Assembly: GCF_000686025.1 (NCBI RefSeq)
Contig: NZ_JMLQ01000005.1
Location: forward strand, 62,001-126,000
DNA length: 64,000 nt
From: Rhodococcus sp. UNC23MFCrub1.1
GTDB lineage: Bacteria; Actinomycetota; Actinomycetes; Mycobacteriales; Mycobacteriaceae
Direction of reading: 5' to 3'
Both the position numbers and the translations under genes were made by a program. The notes below the pieces were generated by a model. It did not search any database. It saw only the letters and a list, made by a program, of their open reading frames with translations, and was not told the DNA's origin. Shown piece by piece: positions 20,046 to 28,420 of this stretch (within the stretch, counting starts at the first letter, position 1; each line of letters begins with the position of its first letter).

Positions 20046-20867
20046 ATGACTGTCGCCTTGTACGTCAAAGTCTTCGACGGCATCGTCCTAGCCACGGACT
20101 CCGCAACAACCTTCTCGCTCGGCAACAACCAGTACCAGGTGTACAACAACGCGGACAAGATCTTCCACTTGCATCGGAACCTTCCGATCGCCGCTATGAC
20201 CTGGGGTCTTGGAACGGTAGGGCCAGCCAGTATCTCAACTATCTCCAAGAGTTTCCGGCAGAAGTTGATGGGCCGAGATGCCAGTGAGCCCGGACTGGAT
20301 GTCGACACCTACACGGTCGAAGAGGTCGCGAAGCGGGTGTCCAGCATGTTCCACACCACAGCGGACGAGGCCGGCCTGACCAGTTGGCCGGACGAACTCG
20401 GTTACCTCATAGCCGGGTTCTCTTCCAACTGTGCTCAAGCGGAGGCTTGGCTGCTGAAGTTCACGGGCGCTGAGCTGGAACCGGTACCCATTCAGGAACT
20501 CAGCGACAACGACTACGGATTCCGCGCGTATGCCCAACCGGGTGCGGTCAACCGCCTGTTCAACGGTTACGACGAGATGCTGGAGCAGGCAATACTGGCC
20601 GGCAACCCGGATCCGGCGGCCGCCAAGTCTGTGCTTCAGTCCCTCCACCTCGACCCGGTCCAGGCTGGCATGCCACTCCCGGATGCGATCGCCCTAGCAA
20701 AGTTCATGGTGGAAGTCACGGAGGGCTATACGCGTTACCGCTTCGGAGCGGATACTGTAGGGGGGCCGGTAGAAGTTGCCTCATTGAACCCCCACGAAGG
20801 CTTCAAGTGGATTCAGCGCAAGCACTACTTCAATCCGGCACTCAACCAGGGAGAGCAGACGACATGA
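20046..20867 (+). CDS. Proteasome-like Ntn-hydrolase, element cargo
   Basis: A 273-residue protein with the pattern of a proteasome beta/HslV-type Ntn hydrolase. After removal of Met, Thr becomes residue 1. VFDGIVLATDSATT then places Asp at position 17, as in proteasome beta subunits, and ADKIF supplies a lysine at position 37 in the place of Lys33. LGYLIAGFSS and GADTVGGPVEVASL resemble the later core strands and the D-x-x-S/G-G segment. No propeptide is needed. The substrate is unknown. It is coupled by an ATGA overlap to a 61-residue protein and followed by a terminator, so the pair is a self-contained cargo unit. The ribosome site is weak. Confidence 0.7.
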   Translation: MTVALYVKVFDGIVLATDSATTFSLGNNQYQVYNNADKIFHLHRNLPIAAMTWGLGTVGPASISTISKSFRQKLMGRDASEPGLDVDTYTVEEVAKRVSSMFHTTADEAGLTSWPDELGYLIAGFSSNCAQAEAWLLKFTGAELEPVPIQELSDNDYGFRAYAQPGAVNRLFNGYDEMLEQAILAGNPDPAAAKSVLQSLHLDPVQAGMPLPDAIALAKFMVEVTEGYTRYRFGADTVGGPVEVASLNPHEGFKWIQRKHYFNPALNQGEQTT

Positions 20868-21049
20868 GTGAATGGGTGACAGCGAGCCTCAAGATTTCGA
20901 ACGCAGGTTCTGGAGACAAGCCGACCAAGTCGGTCTTCAGTTCAGCAGGCCAGACGAAGCAGTTTTCGAAGCGGCCATCGATAACCCCATCTCGCCCTAC
21001 TCAATCAGGCCAGGCATCGCAGCCGGCCAGCGGTAAGCCGTCAAAGTAA
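20864..21049 (+). CDS. Small partner protein of the Ntn hydrolase, disordered C-terminus
   Basis: A 61-residue protein whose ATG overlaps the stop of the Ntn hydrolase (ATGA). The first 20 residues, including VTASLKISNAG, could form a strand; the rest is Ser/Pro/Thr/Gln/Lys-rich and looks disordered. I know no family. The tight coupling suggests a partner, inhibitor or substrate of the hydrolase, but that is inference. Confidence 0.6.
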   Translation: MSEWVTASLKISNAGSGDKPTKSVFSSAGQTKQFSKRPSITPSRPTQSGQASQPASGKPSK

Positions 21050-21061
21050 GGCAAGACCCGG

Positions 21062-21096
21062 ACGCCCCCTGACTCACTGTCAGGGGGCGTTTGTGT
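21062..21096 (+). terminator. Rho-independent terminator after the Ntn hydrolase pair
   Basis: A perfect 12-bp stem, ACGCCCCCTGAC and its complement (21062-21073 and 21079-21090), with a 5-base loop and a following TTGTGTG run. Confidence 0.85.
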
Positions 21097-21105
21097 GTAG
21101 AGCCG

Positions 21106-21282
21106 CTAGGACGTTGGTGCCACAACGCCGACGCAGTCTGAGCGAGACCGGCAGTCGTACTCGCCGGCCCTCTCGATATTCCCCGTGTTCCACCCACTGA
21201 AGGTGCGGTAGACACGCCAGAGCGGAGCCCCGCACTGGATGCACTCAACCGAAGTACGCCGCCACTGCTCCGTTGTCGCCAT
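21106..21282 (-). CDS. Zinc-ribbon-like microprotein
   Basis: A 58-residue reading frame beginning MATTEQWRRTSVECIQCG. Cysteines at 14, 17, 43 and 49 (CxxC, then two more near the end) suggest a small zinc ribbon, with an aromatic-rich middle (WRVYRTFSGWN). No ribosome site is strong. It lies 10 bases downstream of another short minus-strand frame. I do not recognise the family, and the call rests on the cysteine pattern and coding-like composition. Confidence 0.45.
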   Translation of the reverse strand: MATTEQWRRTSVECIQCGAPLWRVYRTFSGWNTGNIERAGEYDCRSRSDCVGVVAPTS

Positions 21283-21292
21283 ACCGTGAAGT

Positions 21293-21514
21293 CTAGTTTG
21301 CGACGGTGACAGGCTGGTGTAACGACTTGAGCGCCCTGACCAGCGAATTTGCTGGCGCCGACAACATGGTCTCTAGTGCCCGCTCAGCGAACTGCTCCCG
21401 CTTGGAAGACAGGTTCACCACGAACCGCTCTACCCGAACGCGGCCTGACCAGCGAGAACGCCAATAAAGAGCAGGAGCGCACGTACCCAGAACCGGGCAC
21501 ATCCCAGGGATCAC
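21293..21514 (-). CDS. Possible small hypothetical protein
   Basis: A 73-codon frame from a GTG at 21514. The second half (NLSSKREQFAERALETMLSA) looks like a normal amphipathic helix, whereas the first part is less protein-like, so the true product may be shorter. It sits just upstream of the zinc-ribbon frame and downstream of the DUF3800 terminator. No function can be assigned. Confidence 0.3.
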   Translation of the reverse strand: MIPGMCPVLGTCAPALYWRSRWSGRVRVERFVVNLSSKREQFAERALETMLSAPANSLVRALKSLHQPVTVAN

Positions 21515-21626
21515 GTACGTAGGACCTCAACTGCTATGCGGTCCGGGGCTACCCTGCCGGCGACCTCAAGACCCCCGCCAGGGGTACCCGAACGGCGTGC
21601 GCTGGGGTAACCTATTGACAAACGTT

Positions 21627-21676
21627 CCACCCCGCCGACAAGAGCCCCTGGGCTTTCCTTCGGGTAGGCGGGGTGG
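21627..21676 (-). terminator. Terminator after the DUF3800 gene
   Basis: A perfect 10-bp stem, CCACCCCGCC at 21627-21636 and GGCGGGGTGG at 21667-21676, encloses a 30-base loop with a smaller hairpin. It begins right at the DUF3800 stop codon. Confidence 0.7.
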
Positions 21677-22351
21677 TCACTTCTTCCAGTAAACCGTGTG
21701 GCCCATCCGGAACAGGTTGAACTTCGTCCAAGTGGTGTCGTTGAGCTTCGTCGCCGGCGCCAAGTCTTTGCTCTCAAGTGCGCGAAACGCGATCCACGAG
21801 TAGTAGTCGGCAATCTGACCATTCAGGTCGCTCTTGACCGGGTGGAACAACAGCCTGAAGGATACCTTCATCTCCTTCAGCTTGGGCTTCACAGCAGCTT
21901 TGAAAGCACCCTGCTGTTTCCCCGTCAGCACTGAGTCGAAGATCATGATGACCTGGTCGTAGTCGTGTGCGACCACACTCGCAAGCCACTTACCCATGGC
22001 CGTACCGAAGATTGTGAAAAGCTTCACGGCATCCTGCTTCGACGGGTGCGTGTACCCCTTGTCGATGAAGAGGGTGTGAGCCCTGATATTGGTCATGTCC
22101 GCGATGCACTCCAAGACGCGTTGGCGCGTGCCGTAGCTGTTCTGGGTCGCATGAAACTCTAGGTCTTCGCTACCGGCCGCGAGGAGTTCATACTTCAGCG
22201 CCTGCATCTTCTGGGCGGACTCGCACGGATCAGAGGTGTACACCGCGGTGACGAGGAAGTACTGAGTTCCCTTGGCGGCGAACGTCATGTCGCCGGACTC
22301 ATCCATGAAGACGTACAGCGTGCGCTTCTGTGTGTCGGGGGGGTTTGTCAC
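21677..22351 (-). CDS. DUF3800 domain protein (RNase H-like), element cargo
   Basis: A 224-residue protein with the DUF3800 opening YVFMDESGDMTF at about residues 13-24; the acidic DESGD motif is the family hallmark and suggests an RNase H-like fold. Later segments FIDKGYTH and DQVIMIFDSV carry further acidic residues, and DLNGQIADYYSWIAFRALE is the family's C-terminal helix. DUF3800 genes are frequent in phages and defence islands, but their biochemical role is largely undefined. Start GTG 22351. It is transcribed toward the Ntn hydrolase unit and ends in its own hairpin. Confidence 0.8.
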   Translation of the reverse strand: MTNPPDTQKRTLYVFMDESGDMTFAAKGTQYFLVTAVYTSDPCESAQKMQALKYELLAAGSEDLEFHATQNSYGTRQRVLECIADMTNIRAHTLFIDKGYTHPSKQDAVKLFTIFGTAMGKWLASVVAHDYDQVIMIFDSVLTGKQQGAFKAAVKPKLKEMKVSFRLLFHPVKSDLNGQIADYYSWIAFRALESKDLAPATKLNDTTWTKFNLFRMGHTVYWKK

Positions 22352-22454
22352 GAGACACGCACCAGACAGGGACGTGCGGAATAGTTGGTTTCATTCATGG
22401 CGCGACGAACTCTACGTGGCTCGCGTGTCCGCGTGAATATCCAACCAACACGCC

Positions 22455-22802
22455 CTAGAAGTCGGGCTTGTCCCAGGGGTCTGATCGTCGACGTAGGCCG
22501 GGAGTGGAGACTGTGCCGGGGTGCGGTTCCTTCGGGATCCGCAGTGATGCCTGCCGACGTGCGATGCCCTCACGGATCTCGACGGACGTCTTCGCGTCGT
22601 GGTGTGTGCGGCACAGGGTCTGCAAGTTCGCGAGGTCATCAAGACCTCCCGCCGCCTTGTTGACGACGTGGTCAGCGAACAGCGAGCCAGGGGTACCGCC
22701 GACGTACCCGCACTGGACGCAGGCCCAGTTGTCCCGCTTGAAGCACCGCTGCTGCAGCTTGTACGGGACGTGGCGGGTGTTGCTGTTGCTGTCCCAGGTC
22801 AT
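22455..22802 (-). CDS. HNH endonuclease
   Basis: A 115-residue HNH nuclease. C28/C31 (CVQCG) and C64/H67 (LCRTHH) are structural zinc ligands, and the catalytic HNH core reads FADHVVNKAAGG followed by N59 and H68. Small HNH proteins of this kind lie next to packaging genes in many phages and assist terminase at cos sites. No terminase gene is present in this element, so it may act with a helper phage enzyme. ATG 22802 overlaps the upstream stop (ATGA). Confidence 0.85.
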   Translation of the reverse strand: MTWDSNSNTRHVPYKLQQRCFKRDNWACVQCGYVGGTPGSLFADHVVNKAAGGLDDLANLQTLCRTHHDAKTSVEIREGIARRQASLRIPKEPHPGTVSTPGLRRRSDPWDKPDF

Positions 22803-23044
22803 CGGGCAGTCACAGCGGGGAGCTCGCTGCGGAGCAGTGAGAAGAACTCGGGTGCGGTCTCGAACATGCCGGCGCTGCTGAATGTGGCCTGCTTGATGAG
22901 CATGGACATCCTCCACACCAGCGCTGCGGCCGGTGAGTCCGTGTCGGCGTACTGGTCGACGATGTCGTGGAAGCGGGCGTAGTCGCCGGTGTAGAAGGAC
23001 TCGCAGATGTCGATGGCGTCTCGCTCGACCTGGGTGTCGTCCAT
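22799..23044 (-). CDS. Small acidic element protein
   Basis: An 81-residue acidic, helical protein beginning MDDTQVERDAIDICESFY; no recognised domain. The ATG at 23044 has a strong GGAGG ribosome site, and its stop overlaps the HNH start, so it is produced together with the nuclease. It may be a partner of the nuclease. Confidence 0.65.
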   Translation of the reverse strand: MDDTQVERDAIDICESFYTGDYARFHDIVDQYADTDSPAAALVWRMSMLIKQATFSSAGMFETAPEFFSLLRSELPAVTAR

Positions 23045-23118
23045 GTTTCCTCCGGTGGTGTGTGGCCTCGGTGCCCCGACCCGCGATGTGTGTCCGAGAC
23101 GCACCGCGGGCCGGGGTG

Positions 23119-23204
23119 TTCCCGGCTGGGACGGGAGGGAGAGGCGGCCCCCGTGACGCTCGGCCGCACGCCATGAGTGCGTGTGAGCGTGTCCCAGCCG
23201 GGAA
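23119..23204. repeat. Widely spaced 14-bp inverted repeat
   Basis: TTCCCGGCTGGGAC at 23119-23132 and its exact complement at 23191-23204 are separated by 58 bases. They fill the gap between the 207-residue protein gene and the 81-residue gene. The repeat could form a structured leader or attenuator, or be a recognition site for a helper packaging enzyme. It lacks a U-tract. Confidence 0.55.
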
Positions 23205-23211
23205 GTGTGTG

Positions 23212-23835
23212 TCAGCGTGGTCCGCGGTGGACGTTCGCCGGAGTGGAGACGTTCTCAGGTGCGCGGTACGCGTTGGCTCTGCGGTCGTAGACGAGGCCGT
23301 CCGGGCCGTGTGTGCGTCCCTGGTCGTAGGGGCGCCCGATGGTGATGGCTGCGTCGCGGGCTGCCTTCTCCTGCTCGTGGCGGGCGCGCTGCTGCTCGGC
23401 GAGGATGCGCTGCTCGTCGGACATCTCGGTGGTGTCGTCGCCGAACATCGCTTCGATGGTGTCGGAGAGGACGCTGCCGGCGGACTGTCCGGTCATGGCT
23501 CGGTACGCGCCGTCCTTGAGGAGCTTGCGGTACGCCTGGGCGCATTCCTTCTCGGTGACCTCACGGGGCTCGAGCTTCGCCGAGACGTCTCGGGTCCGGT
23601 TGGCGGCCTTGATGGTGACGTCGAGTTCGCGCTGCGCGGTGGAGGCGGCGAGCGCCTGCAGGTACGCCTTGTCGCGGTCGTTGGTGGGCTGGCCCTTGGC
23701 GTCGACAACGACACTGCGGCCGTTGACGTTGACGGTGTCGACCATGTCGGGGTCGGGCTGTGTGCGTCGCTCGGCGAGCTCACGGCCGGCGACAATGGCG
23801 GCTTCGAGGTTGGCGGAGATGTTGCTGGTGACCAT
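23212..23835 (-). CDS. Element protein downstream of the tape measure gene, unknown function
   Basis: A 207-residue hydrophilic protein, largely helical, with a Glu/Gln/Arg-rich coiled-coil-like stretch at about residues 138-165 (MSDEQRILAEQQRARHEQEK). The ATG at 23835 follows GAAAGAGG and lies 26 bases after the tape measure stop, so the two are co-transcribed. In siphophages minor tail genes follow the tape measure, but nothing here resembles a tail-tip or baseplate protein. Confidence 0.7.
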   Translation of the reverse strand: MVTSNISANLEAAIVAGRELAERRTQPDPDMVDTVNVNGRSVVVDAKGQPTNDRDKAYLQALAASTAQRELDVTIKAANRTRDVSAKLEPREVTEKECAQAYRKLLKDGAYRAMTGQSAGSVLSDTIEAMFGDDTTEMSDEQRILAEQQRARHEQEKAARDAAITIGRPYDQGRTHGPDGLVYDRRANAYRAPENVSTPANVHRGPR

Positions 23836-23861
23836 GGCGGCCTCTTTCGTTGGAAGGTGAG

Positions 23862-26800
23862 TCATCGGCCGCTGAAGGCCATGGCGGCCTTCTGCTGCTC
23901 GAACTTGTGCTTGCGGAATGCTTCGTCGAGGTTGGTGACGTGGAAGTGGGTGTGCTCCTCGACGATTCGTCCACCGTCTGCGGTGGTAAGGCTCGAAGAG
24001 GGAGCAGTTGCCGGTCCGTAGCTGGGGCCGGGGGTCGGCGCTGTCGACGCGAACGACGACTGCAGGTCCATCGCGGCCTGGATGTACCGGTTGTTCGTCG
24101 GATCCAATGGAGTCCCCGAGATGCCGAGGATTTCCGGGATGGCCGACTTGACGATCCCGCCGACCTGCTCCCCGTACTTCTGGAACCTGTTGCGGGCGTA
24201 TTCCTGTGGATCGACGACCCCACCGGCAGCGAACTTCCCCAGGTTCTTGTTGAACCCGTCGAACAACTGCCACTGCGTGTTCGTCAGAACCGCTTCCGGC
24301 TTACCGGAGGTGTTCCAGCCGACAGTGCCGTCCTTGAAGATGCCGCCCGAGTCGTACCCTGCGCCGGTCAGTGCTGACACACCGCGGCCACCGAACTTCG
24401 GGTCACGGATCAGGTAGTTGAGCGACGCCCGGATGTTGTCCTCCGGGTTCCAGATGTCGTCGTGACCGGGGTCCTTGTACGACTGGAACGTTGGGTCGAT
24501 GACCTGAGCGATGCCCTTCGACGGCGTGCCTGCCACCGCGTTGGAGTCGGTCAGGTTGATGGCGTTCGGGTTGAACGTCGACTCGCGCTGCAACTGGTAC
24601 AGGTACTTGTCGACGTACGTCCGGTCGATGCCCTTCTCGTCGAACAGTCGCTCCACCAACGGCCGGTATTGATCGGCAGTCCCGATGAGAGGGCCACCGG
24701 GAGCAGCCCCGGAACCGTCGGTGGTGCCGGCGACCTTCGACCGCACGTACTCGACGGCCTTGTTCTTCAGTTCGTCGTACGCCGCCCGCGGCAGTTGCCC
24801 GATCTTCGATGGTCCGAAGTCGGGGATCTGCGACCCGAGAGCGTTGAGGGGCTTCTCGAACAGGCTCGCCACCTGGTCTGCGACGCGGTTACGGACCGCG
24901 CCGAGGATGCCACCGCCACCCACCGAACCACCGGCGTCGGAGACCACACCGGGCTCGACGCCTTCCAGCGAACGGTCGGCGGCGATGTGAACGTGGTCGT
25001 AGTGACCGGGGAGGTCGTCCGCGTACACCTGATTGCGGAGTTGGTTCTGGTCGGTGATCGAGTTGCCGCCCACGTTGTACAGCAGCGGACCCGGTCCCCA
25101 GATCACCTGGGCGAGCTTGTTGCCGAGAGTGCCGACAGCCCAGTCCGCTACCTGCTGCATCGGGCCACCGACGTCGATGGCCTGCCCCTTGCCGTGGTAC
25201 CCGGAGTGACCGGGACGCAGCGCGGAGTTCAGGGTGGCGTTCGGGAAAGCACCCGACACCGCATTCCACAGTGACTCGTCGACGACGCCACCAAACGCGA
25301 AGTTCGCGTCCCGCTGCATCTTCCGCACACCTGCGACGCCCTGAGTGCGGGCGACCTTGTTGGCGGCGTTGATGTAGTTCGGACCCATCGCACGCTGCCA
25401 CTCGGGGCGCATGACAGCCTCACCACCGGACACGCCGATGGTGTACGGGTCACGGCCCGGTGTGTAGCCGGGGATGATGCCACCGGTAGCGAATCCCTTC
25501 GGGGTGACGCCGGCACCCTTACCTGCCTCCGGTGTCTCGATTCGAGCCACACCATCCCACGGCGACAGTCCGGGGATGACCGCTGCGACAGCGTTCCAGG
25601 CGTTCTTGAGGGTGTCGTTGATGACGTTGTCGATCACCCAGTTGATCGGTGTCGCTGCGAGATCCTTGAGTTCCGACCACTTCTGACCGATGCCGTCGAC
25701 GACGTTCCCGAAGAACGTCTGCACACCCGACAGGGCTGTGGTGAGACCGGGGAACGCGGTGTCGACCATCGTGGTGATGACCGACCCGATACCGCCACCG
25801 AAGTTGTCCCAGGAGATGCCCATCTCGGACAACTTCGTGGAGACGTCGTCGCGCAGTTCCCCACCGCGGGTCATCAACTGACCGATGCGATCGGAGACGC
25901 TTGTCTTGATGGCGTCGACCTTGTCCCCGAAGTTCACCCAAGCGGTGGCCGCGGTCGTGCCGATATCGGCGGTGAGTCCGACTGCGAGCTCCTTGGCCTT
26001 GTCTTTCAGGCCACCGACCGATGCTCCCGCACGACGCATAGCGGCCTCGAATGGCGACTCCCCCTCCTTCGGGTCGAGGAACGACCACGCTTCTCCGGAG
26101 AAGAAGTCACCGAGATCTGCCAGTCCGTTCCAGACCTTGCCGCCGGGGCTGGCGTCGAAGCCTCCCGGCTTCATGGGGATGTCGAGGCCGGGGATGTCGG
26201 TGGGGATTGTGTAGCCGTCGCGGTTCGGGTCGTTCTTGTCGGTCCGGCTGTCGGGGCGCTGACCGTAACCGGTGGATCCTCCGTCGCTGCCCTGAGGGTC
26301 AAGTACCGGGTCTGGGTTGTCCTTGAAGATGCCCCACGTCGGATGATTGAGGATAGTGGCGACCTTGTCCGCGAACACCACGGCGCCCTTGACGAGCGAA
26401 AGCATGAGTGTCGCAGCGTCTTTGGCGGACTCCCAGAAGTCCGTCATCTTGAGCTTGCCCTCTTCGGAGTTCAGCCAGTCCGCGAACTTGTTGAGCTCGG
26501 TGGTGAGACCGGAAACCATCGACTGCCCGGTCGCGTCGGAGGTGGAGAACAAGCCGCCGATGACGCGGCCGATGGAGCCGAACAGATCGAGGATGTCCTT
26601 GAGGGCGTCGATCGACTCCTGCATGAACGTGCGAATCTTGTTCTGACCCTCTTCGGACTCCGTGAACTCACGGAACTCCTGCATCACATTCGAGAACGAA
26701 TCGCCGAATCCGGGGAGGAACTCCGACCCGATCGCGGCGATGTTCGTCAGCGAACCCCATAGGTCGTTGAGACCGTCGAGGAGCGGGCCGATGGCCTGCC

Positions 26801-28400
26801 GAGTGTTTTCGAAGATCTTCGACCAGTCGAGGGCGGAGGACTCGGAGCTCAGGTCGGCGAGGGAGCGACGCAGCCCGCCGTTGATCTCCGTGGCGATGCC
26901 GCCCAGTCCGGTGCGGAGGGTGGGGAAGTACCGATCTGCGAGCTCGGTGATGGATGTACCGAGGCCGTCGAACAAGTTGTCCTGGACCTCGAGACGAAGG
27001 TCCTTCCACGCACCGCCGAGGTTCCGGGTCTGCTCGACGAAGTCGCGAGCGTTCGGGGAGAGGTTCGCGAGAGCTTCGGAGTACTTGTCCGCTGCAGTGG
27101 CCGCGCTGGTGGTTGCAGTTGCTGCCGCGGTCTGCGCGTCGGTGAGAGCGCTCTGAGCGTCGAGGACCGCTGTCTGGGCGTCGACCAAGGACTGTTGTGC
27201 GTCGACGACTTTGAGGTCTGCATCGGCGACGGCGGACTGGGCTTCGACGACCTGCTTGGACCCGTCGACGCCGGCCTTGTTCGCCGCGTCCGTCTCCGCC
27301 TTCAGGTCAGCGTTCCGCTCACGCACCTCGTCGATGCGCTGCTTCGCCTGATCGACCCCGAGAACAGCTTCGTCGAAGTCGAGCATCGTGACGGGCTGAC
27401 CGTCCTTGCCGAGGTCGGACAGACGCTGCTGTGCGCGGCGCAGGGCGAGCTCGGCGTCACGCTCGTCGAGGGAGGATCCCTTCATCGCGAGGTTGAGATC
27501 CTCGATCTGTTCCTGGGCGTCCTTCATCGCGGACGTGAGGTCTTCCTGCGCTCGCGTGCGCTGCTTCTGCGCGTCGACGATGCCGCGCTCTGCCCGGCCA
27601 ACGCCGGCCTGCGCTGTGGTCACACCACGGGTGGCGGACTCGACCTGCTTCGCTGCAGAGGCCTGAGCCTTCGATGCAGCGGCGGCGTCGGTGGATGCGG
27701 ACTCGGCGGCCTTGGACCCGGCAGAGAAGGCGTCGAAGACACCGGTCGATCCGATGACGATGGTGGCGATACTGGACGCTGCGGCGGCGCCCGCGGCGGG
27801 GAGAAGCGAGAGGACGCCGGCGGCTTTGGCGAGCTGTCCGACGAGGGGCACCATATTGACGGCGGCCAGGCCGAGCAACGCGGTCTTGGCGATGCCTGCG
27901 GCCGGCCCGATAGCGCCGAGACCGCCACCGACCGAGCCGGCCCCGCCACCGATACCGCGGCCGCCGATGTTCCCTCCGATGTCGGAGGCGGCAAGCCGGA
28001 GCGCGGCGATGCGGGCCAGGGCGCCCGTGATGTCGAGATCGAGGTCGACATTGAGGTCGCGTCCCATCTCGGTGCGGAACACGGCCATCTGGGCGCGAGC
28101 CGCAGTGAAGTCCAGGTCGACCGGGACCGTGATGGAGTGGCCGCTGTGCGCGCCGGTGAATGAGCGGATCTCGGAGTTGAAGCCGGTGAAGTTCGGCTTG
28201 ACCGCTACGTCGATGGACGCCCGGTATCGCCGCAACCCTTGTTCGAGCTTGGGCGCGAATCGTTCGAAGTCCGGAACGATGATGACCGGCGCTTCGATGC
28301 GCTCGCCTGCGCGGAGGTCCCGCTTCACCTTCCGGTGAAAGCCAGTCAGATCAGGGACGATGGGTAGCTTCGCGCTACTCACGCTGTAGGTGACTGCCAT
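23862..28400 (-). CDS. Tail tape measure protein with two peptidoglycan-cleaving domains
   Basis: A 1512-residue protein with tape-measure architecture. The N-terminal 150 residues are tail-type. A hydrophobic segment spans about 163-226, and a long Ala/Gln/Asp-rich coiled coil spans about 226-433 with repeated VDAQ-type heptads. The C-terminal third carries an M15-like peptidase signature (GYHGKGQAIDVGG near 1065 and HYDHVHIA near 1137) and a lytic transglycosylase-like domain (QRESTFNPNAINL near 1273, then GIAQVI). In siphophages this protein sets tail length and helps DNA cross the envelope. It is the only recognisable virion gene here. The ATG follows GGAGG. Confidence 0.92.
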   Translation of the reverse strand: MAVTYSVSSAKLPIVPDLTGFHRKVKRDLRAGERIEAPVIIVPDFERFAPKLEQGLRRYRASIDVAVKPNFTGFNSEIRSFTGAHSGHSITVPVDLDFTAARAQMAVFRTEMGRDLNVDLDLDITGALARIAALRLAASDIGGNIGGRGIGGGAGSVGGGLGAIGPAAGIAKTALLGLAAVNMVPLVGQLAKAAGVLSLLPAAGAAAASSIATIVIGSTGVFDAFSAGSKAAESASTDAAAASKAQASAAKQVESATRGVTTAQAGVGRAERGIVDAQKQRTRAQEDLTSAMKDAQEQIEDLNLAMKGSSLDERDAELALRRAQQRLSDLGKDGQPVTMLDFDEAVLGVDQAKQRIDEVRERNADLKAETDAANKAGVDGSKQVVEAQSAVADADLKVVDAQQSLVDAQTAVLDAQSALTDAQTAAATATTSAATAADKYSEALANLSPNARDFVEQTRNLGGAWKDLRLEVQDNLFDGLGTSITELADRYFPTLRTGLGGIATEINGGLRRSLADLSSESSALDWSKIFENTRQAIGPLLDGLNDLWGSLTNIAAIGSEFLPGFGDSFSNVMQEFREFTESEEGQNKIRTFMQESIDALKDILDLFGSIGRVIGGLFSTSDATGQSMVSGLTTELNKFADWLNSEEGKLKMTDFWESAKDAATLMLSLVKGAVVFADKVATILNHPTWGIFKDNPDPVLDPQGSDGGSTGYGQRPDSRTDKNDPNRDGYTIPTDIPGLDIPMKPGGFDASPGGKVWNGLADLGDFFSGEAWSFLDPKEGESPFEAAMRRAGASVGGLKDKAKELAVGLTADIGTTAATAWVNFGDKVDAIKTSVSDRIGQLMTRGGELRDDVSTKLSEMGISWDNFGGGIGSVITTMVDTAFPGLTTALSGVQTFFGNVVDGIGQKWSELKDLAATPINWVIDNVINDTLKNAWNAVAAVIPGLSPWDGVARIETPEAGKGAGVTPKGFATGGIIPGYTPGRDPYTIGVSGGEAVMRPEWQRAMGPNYINAANKVARTQGVAGVRKMQRDANFAFGGVVDESLWNAVSGAFPNATLNSALRPGHSGYHGKGQAIDVGGPMQQVADWAVGTLGNKLAQVIWGPGPLLYNVGGNSITDQNQLRNQVYADDLPGHYDHVHIAADRSLEGVEPGVVSDAGGSVGGGGILGAVRNRVADQVASLFEKPLNALGSQIPDFGPSKIGQLPRAAYDELKNKAVEYVRSKVAGTTDGSGAAPGGPLIGTADQYRPLVERLFDEKGIDRTYVDKYLYQLQRESTFNPNAINLTDSNAVAGTPSKGIAQVIDPTFQSYKDPGHDDIWNPEDNIRASLNYLIRDPKFGGRGVSALTGAGYDSGGIFKDGTVGWNTSGKPEAVLTNTQWQLFDGFNKNLGKFAAGGVVDPQEYARNRFQKYGEQVGGIVKSAIPEILGISGTPLDPTNNRYIQAAMDLQSSFASTAPTPGPSYGPATAPSSSLTTADGGRIVEEHTHFHVTNLDEAFRKHKFEQQKAAMAFSGR

Positions 28401-28420
28401 GGCGGGACCTCCGGGTCAGG

